From Limnephilus marmoratus (Eukaryota > Arthropoda > Insecta > Trichoptera > Limnephilidae), in assembly GCA_917880885.1 (NCBI GenBank), contig OU862910.1:49777285-49841284 (forward strand): a DNA stretch of 64,000 nucleotides, given 5' to 3'. This document shows, one piece after another, positions 25,330 through 33,919 of this stretch. Position 1 is the stretch's first letter; the number at the start of each line of letters is the position of its first letter. A program made the position numbers and the translations under genes. The notes below the pieces were generated by a model, which did no database searches, was not told where the DNA came from, and saw nothing but the letters and a program-made list of their open reading frames with translations.

Positions 25330-25710
25330 AACAGTTCCAACGGCTCCCAACCGTCAGGAGCCAGGGACACAATGGCATCCCCAATTGGGGTATGTTGTGA
25401 GACTGAAGGTGATCGAAAGAGGAAGGAGACGAAGAGGTCGGTGGGAAAGTACCTGGCTCTTCGGATCTGGTCACCAAACACGGCTAAAGCCATTTAGCAA
25501 TGTTTTATTTAGCAATCATGCAATGTTTCATTTCTCAATAGTGGTCTTACACCAGGGCGATACTGAGAGTATTTTCCACCCTTGAAGGTGCCGCAAATAT
25601 AATATATAATATTTTAAATTACTAAATTGAAAAATCAAAATAAATTTACTTTCGCACGCCAGGATTTGAACCCACGACCTTCGGATTGCTAGTCGAGAGC
25701 CTTAGGGCAG
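25330..25710 (-). repeat. tRNA-derived SINE with body
   Basis: On the minus strand the head (about 25710-25640) has CTCTCGACTAGCAATCC and GGTCGTGGGTTCAAATCC (B box). A body follows, ending in CTCACAACATACCCCAATTG and GGGATGCCATTGTG. The body matches the element at 56535-56700. The head matches 18240-18330. Confidence 0.6.
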
Positions 25711-25974
25711 TCATGTATTGTATTCATACATAAATATAAAATATTATGTTTTTGCATCTAGTTCCAAAGTGGAAGACAATCATTCCGGTGTAAGAGCCCC
25801 ATTGAGAACTGAAATGGCTTTAGCTATATTTCGAACCTAGATCTCAACAGCCAATCACATGCTCTTCCTCAACTTATTTTGTGACCAAAGTAAAGGAAAT
25901 GTACCTTACTTCGGGTGAAATATAATCAAACTTTTTCATGTATTGTTGGCGCTGATGTGGTCGGATATCACTAA

Positions 25975-26480
25975 CTAATCAAAAATAGTATATTTATCTC
26001 TAACTAAAACTAACCAACCATCACGCCGTTTCCCCGCAAGGGTATGAAGAGAGGAAGGACCAACAAACAACTCGGTCTTGGCACACCTTGCCTGATTCAC
26101 ATTCATACATCGTCTCATACACAGTCTTCTATTATTCTGACTCTTGACATGGCCTGACTCAAGTATCTGATTCACTTGATCGTACAATGTCTTCCTACTC
26201 TTCACACTCCTTTCTTCGTTCATTCGCTTTACACGCCCAAACCATCTGAGTATCCCTTTCTTAAACTTACTCATTACGCTTACGTCAGCCTATCAATCTT
26301 TTCAGTTCTCCACATTTCTTACACGATCATAATCGTGGTTTTACCATCATCCGTAGTTTGACTACACATATATGCCTCAGGGGTCTCATTTATACAGCAT
26401 ACAGTCTACTTTCATCCTTCCTATGCCAGTTCCATGCCTCACTGCCATACATCAGGGTAGGTACCAGCACTCCATTAGTT
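25975..26480 (-). mobile_element. C-terminal fragment of a LINE polyprotein
   Basis: From about 26470 downward the minus strand reads LVPTLMYGSEAWNWHRKDE, then stops and shifts, then LRWFGRVKRMNEERSVKS and GHVKSQNNRRLCMRRCMNVNQA. This is the usual thumb/C-terminal region of insect LINE reverse transcriptases, where YGSE.W and RWFGHV.RM are typical. It is truncated at 5' and broken by stops. A shorter relative lies at 61194-61370. Confidence 0.7.
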
Positions 26481-27479
26481 TGTTTTACGAAATTTTAATA
26501 TTATAAGTAATTAAAATGTCGTATTGTTCCTTTATGCTCCCCGAGAACATCTGGAGAATGGTTTCCAATTGATGAAGAGTTAAGAAAAAGGTGGAAAGTG
26601 TTCTAAAAATACATCAAAATAAACCGATAAATAATTCTCTTATTGCCAATAAACTTTTTGTTCTATCCGACTATCTATTAAAATCACATTCTTCTCTTAA
26701 TCTATTAAAATAGCAAAAGCATTTACAATTAAATTAGCAAACACTTTCCAATAAAATATGGAGTTCCGCAGGGATCCATACTGGTACCACAACTGTTCCA
26801 AATATAGATAAATTATATATCGCAATTACATTTTAATAGTAAAATATACCTCCGTGCAGTTGATACTTCAATTTTCTACTGCACAAAGTGACGTAACAGC
26901 TGGCTCCAAAGAGTCCAATCAAATATCCTAACAATGAATATGCCTTGGAATCAAAAGAACATGTCTTACGGCACGCCCCTGTTGCAGTACATAAGTTAAT
27001 GCATATTGCTGTTAGACATATAGTATATCTGTTGATAAACATACTTTGTGAATGCATGTAAACAAAATGCATACCTACTACATATTGTATTGTGTAATTA
27101 ATATTAATACACCGGCGCGGCGCGATAAAAGAATTTATGGCTTGATAAATCAAATTCCTTTACTTGAATGGTTTCTAGATAAAGTGAAGTTTACATAGAC
27201 ACTCTAAAGTTATTTTTGGGTAAGTACCATTAATCGTATTATTTGTTGTTGATAAACAATTCGTGGAATTAGATATCATTAAACTCTTTTATAAAATTTC
27301 CCTAATAATAACTTTCAATTTGGTCATCAGCAGCTTCTCGTTGCTGTGGTGTATTTTCAGTCAAATTCAAAGAGGTATACATTATTTCATACGAACTGAG
27401 CTCTTTTATCCTTTTGATTTTACCCAAGAAAATATTAAATACTTCCCAAAAGAGCAAATTAAATTAAAACCACACTCGC

Positions 27480-28010
27480 GAGTAATTGGCCGTTGACCAA
27501 AAAGCGTTCACATTACTTTCGAGTGGAGAACGTTAGTGAGTGGTGCATTGGAAGATGAACGGACTGCAATGCAACAAAGTAAATAGGCTAATTAAGCTGA
27601 TTTTAATGAATATTTTAGAAGAGGTGGAAGAAGAAATTAGTGATATGAAAGAAAAGAAACTATGGACACGAAGATGGATTAGTAGCATAAAAAATAAAAG
27701 TTTTTTTAGTAGCATCTTCGCTCCAGCGAGACGTCATTTCTGCGGCTACTAATGTACTCCACACTCATAAATATACCAAACCACCCACTCCACACTCCAC
27801 TGAACTCCACTATAGCAACGGGTTCAGACTTGTTTAGTGGATGAGCCAGAAAGCAATGTCACATGGTGGGGGGCACTGCTCACCGGAAAAAATTTAACAA
27901 AATGGACTCTCCCTACTAAACCACTCTACAAAATTTATGGTGTTCGGACACGTTTAGTTAATAAATTACTCGCTACTCGACCAAATTACTAGCCTCGTAC
28001 GAACGGGCCT
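27480..28010 (+). mobile_element. PIF/Harbinger-like transposon remnant with start of a transposase-like frame
   Basis: An open stretch at 27555-27752 reads LEEVEEEISDMKEKKLWTRR. An acidic run followed by a basic tryptophan motif is typical of the N-terminus of Harbinger DDE transposases, where KRRFWVRPW is common. The rest of the transposase is absent. The right end GGGCC|TAA (28008-28013) looks like a Harbinger terminus with a TAA duplication. The left end GGCCGTTGAC near 27488 is a weak match without a clear TAA. Confidence 0.4.
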
Positions 28011-28047
28011 AATCCCCTTATTGGTTTCAACTTAGGCGAACCCTACA

Positions 28048-28108
28048 CGTTCAATATTTATTGTGATCCGCAGATATATACCAAATATCGTGATATTTAT
28101 TGAACGTC
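28048..28108. repeat. Short imperfect hairpin
   Basis: ACGTTCAATATTTATTGTGA and its partner ending ATATTTATTGAACGT face each other within 61 bp. It may be the remnant of another MITE. No duplication was seen. Confidence 0.35.
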
Positions 28109-28750
28109 TAGACTGGCGTATTGACGGATCGCAATATAGATCAAAGAATGTCTAGATTCCTGATTTTCGTATCATGAAGCCTTGGTTAAGTACCCTTAAT
28201 CCGTGTTATTTGTTTTCGATAAACAATTCACGGAATTAGATATCAGCTATCAGCCCCATTATTCGATAAAACTGTTTTATAAAATTCCCGCGGTTGTAAA
28301 ATACATCAGAGGACCAAGTACTTTAGTTAATAAATGTTGGAGTATTTGTATAATCCGTGGGTACCTAGTTAATGAATACGAAAAATGCATAAAACAATAA
28401 TAATAAATATTTCTAATCGCACATATTGCACATGCTTTCTCTGAAATCATTAAACTTGCATGTTAATCAACTTTACTGATACGGAATATTTAGTAGCCGT
28501 AGCCATGATTATAAATTTAGAACACATAAAGGTAAAAATTGGCTCACTGAACGAAATAGTATGTATTAGACTCTAGCACGAACAATTTCTAAGAGCATTG
28601 AAAAATAAGTTTTATTTTTATCTTCAAAGTAAATGACAAAACTAATTTAATAACAAAAGTAATTTATCGAGGCTTTTATTTTTCTCTAATGTTTCTTTTT
28701 TTATTTATTTCATTGTATTATTTAAAAAAAATACAGAATATTTATTTATT

Positions 28751-29399
28751 TGGTAAATATCGGTTCGGATTGGCCACGCTTATTACGAATAATTTTTAGA
28801 AAAAAACTTTAGATTCGCCTTAATTACTATAAAAGGAAACTTTTTGGCTTTGGGGCGGCGGAAAATAATGCATTTTAATTTTCAATTGCATAAAACCAAA
28901 ATTCACTTCGCGAACCGACGACGCAGCGAAAATCCGCAGCCGTAGCTGTCACTGTTATGGACTGTAGCTGACTTCGTGGGATAAAGCGCGTAATTATGAA
29001 ATTTCTCTAGCGGGCTTGTTTGTGTAACATGGTTTGTGATACAAAAGAATGTGCCCCTTTATAACGCCTACTCGCGTCAACGCAAGAAAAACATCCCAGT
29101 TTTCAAGTGGTTTAGCGGCTACGCTAGGTTTGTGCAACATGGTTTGTGATTCGCGGTATTTCATGCAGGTATCCCACGAAGTCAGCTACAGTCCATAACA
29201 GTGACAGCTACGGCCGCGGATTTTCGCTGTGTCGATTCGCGAAGTGAATTTTGGTTTTATGCAATTGAAAATTAAAATGCATTATTTTCCGCCGCCCCAA
29301 AGCCAAAAAGTTTCCTTTTATAGTACTTAAGGCGAATCTAAAGTTTTTTTCTAAAAATTATTCGTAATAAGCGTGGCCAATCCGAACCGATAATTACCA
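28751..29399. mobile_element. Foldback element with about 230-bp inverted repeats
   Basis: The left arm 28751-28982 and right arm 29170-29399 are near-perfect inverted repeats beginning TGGTAA(A/T)TATCGGTTCGG. They enclose a 187-bp spacer with two direct copies of AACATGGTTTGTGAT. Arms this long relative to the loop would give a long double-stranded RNA if transcribed. It has no coding capacity. Confidence 0.85.
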
Positions 29400-30397
29400 T
29401 TTATTTTATTCAGGTTCGGAGAAGATTTCAAAATTTAAAATAAGAAAAATAAGTCCGTGGGGTCAGTTTCACTATGTTGTGACGTATGTCAAAAGATAGT
29501 TACTGAACTCTATATAGGTAACATTGAAAGGATAGACTGACCAGCGGCCGAAAATCCACGTTTCGTCGAAAGTTGTTCTTACGATCGTGCAGGGCGGTTA
29601 CAATGAAAAAGATTAATTATTCTCCGTACCAGCTTTTTAAAATTATAATTCTATATCGATTTTATTTCATTTCAAATTTGCTTTAATTTATACCTACATC
29701 CAAAAATGCTGAAAGGCGTGATGATAAAACTATTAAAATAACGTACTTTTTGTAATTATTTTTTGATTATAAGTATTTATCATTTTTCAATAATGTCCTA
29801 GTTAAATAAGAATGTTAAAAAAATCTGAAATATATTAGTTTGTAAGTGCGCAAATAAATACACAAAGGGACCAATTTTCGTCAAGAAACACATGTAGGTA
29901 TATATTTTTTAATGATTTTATTTAAAATAAAATTAAAATTCTAAAACATGCGATACCCATATAATGTATTGATTTATTTTACTGAATGATTGAAAAGAGC
30001 GTGGTATAATACAAAATCTTTTTTGAAATTTTAACAAATCTGCCAACGACCTATGGTATAACCTTATTATACTAAAAATAAACATTTTTTCTCAAAATTT
30101 AATAAATGCGAATGCTAGATAAAAGAACAATCTTTCGAAATCCATTTATAATTTTTTGTTGAAAAGAGTCAATAAGTCTAAATCTGATTTAATAATGACA
30201 TATTTCTGGTTTTCTCTGGTAATACCCTCTTTAGCAGTTGAATTGCTCTGTTTAATGGCGCATTCTGAAAGGAAGAAGTTCTCGCTTTCGGAGCATAAAA
30301 AATTGCGTGGGATCTCCCACGAATGTACGCGTTAGGGACATATTCAGCAGGGGTGCCCGGCTTCATGGGGTGAGGTTTGTCTAGGTCCTTGTCTAGG

Positions 30398-30398
<1 letters not shown>

Positions 30399-30450
<52 letters not shown>
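30399..30450. repeat. (TA)n microsatellite
   Basis: About 25 TA units with one TG interruption, directly abutting the 5' end of the Helitron at 30451. A short (TA)n also follows the Helitron's 3' end (30977-30988), so the Helitron inserted into the microsatellite. Confidence 0.9.
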
Positions 30451-30451
<1 letters not shown>

Positions 30452-30976
30452 CTAATATATAAAATTTTTTTTTTTTTTTTTTGGTTTTAGGCAATTCACC
30501 CTGAAAAGAGTGCTTTGTGCCGGTAATAGTAAATTCTCGTGTCACGGTGTTTGTTATCATACTCCTCCGAAACGGCTGGACCAATTTTGATGAAATTTTG
30601 TGTGCTTATCTGGTAGTTTTGAGAATCGACCAACATCTATTTTTCATACCCCTAAAAGTAAAGGGTGTTCCACTCCGAAGAAAATTATTTTCCCCATACA
30701 TTTTGTATGGAACGAATTCTCCTATTTTGAAAGAACTGCAGCAATATTGTAAGGGGTATAATATTGAACTGTGAACCCGGGGAGGGGGGAGGGGGGAAAG
30801 GAACTCAGGAAGGGGGGTTAGCGGGACGGGGGAAGGGGAGAAGTGGAGTGGGGAGAGGGAGAGGGAACGCGAGAGGGGAAAGGATACGCAGGGAGAAACA
30901 ATTTAGATCAATTCAGCTAATAAGTTGACAACAGTTTTTGATTCTGAGGCGGTACGAAGTTCGCCGGATCAGCAAG
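30451..30976 (+). mobile_element. Non-autonomous Helitron, family A, copy 2, carrying a 64-bp insertion
   Basis: It is nearly identical to the copy at 24386-24863: same A|TCTAATATATAAAATT start, GGCG...CGCC hairpin, and a 3' end mutated from CTAG to CAAG, still followed by T. At 30467-30530 a poly(T)-led 64-bp segment is inserted, flanked by AAATT on both sides (30462-30466, 30531-30535). Its purine-rich block is shorter than in copy 1. Confidence 0.85.
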
Positions 30977-31275
30977 TATATATATATAGGTTAATCTCCT
31001 TTAACGTAGGTGGGTTCAGTACAATACCGGAGATTAACAACAGCTTAAAAAAATGTTTCCCCAAAAACACTTTTCGGCGGGCTTGTAAGGTATTAAGATC
31101 GAGCATTCCGGTTAAGAACAACGATGGATATAGGAATGAGTAGTATGTATATTCCCTCATATACAGGTAACGCATAAACCTTTTTGTACTCTTTCTATTT
31201 CTAGGATATGGTTTTGTTCAGAGGGGGCCCAAATAATGGAGCTATATTCCAGGATGCTGCGAACAAGTGCTTCAT

Positions 31276-32070
31276 ATATACAGTTACGAGTATACCGTTG
31301 CCACAACTATGAAATGTGACAAAGCTTCAATAAATACATTTTTTTTAAAGTTAAAAATACATAAACGTAAAAGTAAGTAATCATAAGTAATGATTGAGTC
31401 GGAATGACTAATGAGAGACTCCAGTCATTTTTTTTTCACAATATTCACATTTACATTTATTTTGTTGTGAATATTTCACAATATTCACAACAATTTTTTT
31501 ATAAGTTGAAGTATAAGTACTTCTTATAGGAGTATATAAGTACTTCTTATAGGAGTTAGGTTAGGACCCCCCAAAAATCAATAAAATTACCTGGTTTGAT
31601 CGCCATCAACAGACGTTCAGTATACAAACTAGAAAATGTATTTTCTAAAATATTAAACGCACAGACATATAGTATTTTCTTCTGATACAATTAATGAAAA
31701 AATCTTAAAAATCGGGAATACAAAATCTCGATTTTGATGTTTTTCAATTAGGTTGGTACTGTCAGCCCGAGGTACAGTTGTCCCTTTCGCTCAGTATTCG
31801 GGGAAGTAAGAGCGACAGTTAACAGAAACTTATCTTTCGCTCAGTATTCGGGGGAGTACAGTGACAGCAACGGTTTGGTAAAATACCTATTGTTCAAATT
31901 TCCTCTTAAGAGGCGTTACAGGAATCATTTGTTTTAGTTTAGCTTCAGATGACATCATCATCACATAGTTCTTAGTCTCCGAAATGACGTCACGAACAGG
32001 ATAGACTGACGTCAGAGCGGTTGGAGCTGTTGTTTTTAAATATTTTTCAAAATCGATTTTTTGATGGGAC
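31276..32070. other. Intergenic stretch without a recognised gene
   Basis: It contains two direct copies of CTTTCGCTCAGTATTCGGGG (31786-31805 and about 31833-31852) and a duplicated TATAAGTACTTCTTATAGGA (31513-31532, 31535-31554). No coding content was recognised. Confidence 0.4.
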
Positions 32071-32225
32071 CAAAATCTATATATTTTAAAATGAGTGTAT
32101 ATTTGCTTGTTTGTTTGTAGCTTACGCGGTCTCTAAACAATTCATCCGATTGCGATGAAACTTTGGTGAGTTGTTGAGCGTACGCCCGCGATGGTTTCTA
32201 TACATATACAGGATGTCCGGGGGTA
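32071..32225 (+). mobile_element. Helitron-like 5' end fragment
   Basis: TCTATATATTTTAAAATGAG is followed by TTTGTTTGTAGCTTACGCGG and CGATTGCGATGAAACTTTGG. This is the usual opening of animal Helitrons, in which a 'GAACCGATTTTGATGAAA' phrase recurs (also in family A here). No 3' end was found. Confidence 0.35.
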
Positions 32226-32489
32226 AAGTGAATTAACTTCGGGAGGTGATTCTACATGATATTATAAGTAAGAAAGATAAATAACTTTTTTCGAAATTTA
32301 ACCTGTAGGGGTTGTTTTGTGGTAAAAAGATAAAAATAGACCGGCGAGTGCCGCCAGCTTTATTATTTTCCGCTGTTACGATACGGGTCCGTCACAACCA
32401 TGCAATGTTGTTGCCACAGTCGTGCCCGGCGGGCGCTCAGCAAGTAAGATCGTACCTCACACTAAGGAACCAGACTTCTCTACTCGGAC

Positions 32490-33040
32490 TCTCTTGACTC
32501 GCCGTGAGAGGGATGGATTCACACGTCCGTCACTCCTGAACACCTGGTTCATGCGATCAGGTTTGTCCGGATCTTGGCGGCAGATGTGTCTGCCATCCAA
32601 CACCGTGGCCGGCCGGATCGGGAGAGACTGATTGAGGCAAATCTTTTGACCTCTCCAACAGGACTCTCTCAGAACATTGCCTTGCACCGCAGTGGAAAGG
32701 ATAGATTCATTTAGTCAAGTCACTCCTGGACACACTGACCTCCATATTCCTACCCACTCCTCATACCTTTTTCCTTCCCAGAACTTCCTCTCCTTCCTTC
32801 ACCTATAAATAGCATCCCCAAAGATGACATAGGCCCTGAGTGGGATTATTTTCCTTTGGGCCTCCTGTGTGTAGCTAATGTAAAAAAAAACAGATTTCTA
32901 CCCAACCCTCATATTATTTTCTATCCCAGAATTTCCTCTCCTTCCTTTCCCCAAAAAGACCGTCCACACAGCATCCCCACAGATGACCTAGGCCCTGAAG
33001 ATTTTTCTCCTCAAGCCCTCCAGTGTTGAGTTAAATAAAT
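32490..33040 (+). mobile_element. Two adjacent 3' tails of the hairpin-tailed LINE/SINE family
   Basis: A first tail (to about 32890) has CATAGGCCCTGAGTGG...CCTTTGGGCC, then CTAATGTAAAAAAAAA. A second (to about 33035) has CATCCCCACAGATGACC...CCTCAAGCCC, then a TAAATAAATAAA tail. Both are diverged copies of the tail at 14.4, 49.7, 54.3 and 62.3 kb. Coding content is lost. Confidence 0.6.
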
Positions 33041-33683
33041 AAAAAATAGTAATAGAAAAATACTACATGAAATTACTTTGAAATAAATATTGTAAACAGT
33101 TCGTTTTGGAGTCCGAACAATGGACCATTAAAAGGTAAAAATATTAAATGACGCACTAATATGAAGCAATTACTGGTTGCTACAGATGTATAGCGTTTGT
33201 CGACCGGACAACTAACTTAGTCATTAAGTTATTAATAAAAAATATATATATATTATATTAGTTGCTTTTATGTTTAGTTCATAAAATTCCTTTTTTTTTA
33301 AATTAAATTTAATGATGTTATTATCAAGTTCTGAAAGTATTTTGTTTTTATTTTTGTTACAGCTGTTTCGGCTTACGAGGCCATTTTCAAAATGTGATTA
33401 AACCACTTTGAGGCGACTTATTTATACGAATCTAAATGTCATTTTTTTAAATAGCACTCTTTTAGGGTGAATGGAAAGGCAATGCTGAAAACCAGCTGCA
33501 TTCTAGGAGAAATCCTGAATTGTAGCTGAGCAGTGACCTTTTCGAGAACAGAATCAATGAAAAAAGAACAAAATAAGTAATATTGTAAAAAAATAACAAT
33601 ATTATAATAAAACATTTATTTGTCGAAAAAATGTTTTATATTTTAACGCACCAGATTTAAATGTCCGGGTTAAATTTTCCCCC

Positions 33684-33684
<1 letters not shown>

Positions 33685-33754
<70 letters not shown>
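33685..33754 (+). repeat. 70-nt homopolymer A tract
   Basis: An uninterrupted A70 preceded by CCCCCC. It lies about 165 bp beyond the stop codon of the RLE LINE, which would read poly(T) there. It may be the tail of a different, plus-strand insertion or a sequencing or assembly length artefact. Confidence 0.9.
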
Positions 33755-33756
<2 letters not shown>

Positions 33757-33919
33757 AGGAAAAACTAAACCCTTTCATACACTTCCCCAAATGATCATCT
33801 AGTGAATCCACGCTATGCAATTGCACTATATAAGTATTATAAATACAAAACAATACAAGAACAACATGTCAACCTACTAGAGACCAAATGGGAATATAAT
33901 TCACCGACTCCAGATATTT

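Larger units (their letters stand above)
30180..31275 (-). mobile_element. LINE C-terminal coding fragment split by later insertions
   Basis: On the minus strand, 31270-30990 encodes a typical post-RT segment (KRFMRYLYMREYTYYSFLYP and GKHFFKLLLISG), and 30370-30180 carries the continuation (NAYIRGRSHAIFYAPKARTS). The two parts are separated by a Helitron (30451-30976), a (TA)n tract and a 50-bp piece of another element's 3' tail. The frame has several breaks. It resembles the Jockey/CR1-type LINEs seen elsewhere in the window. Confidence 0.65.
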
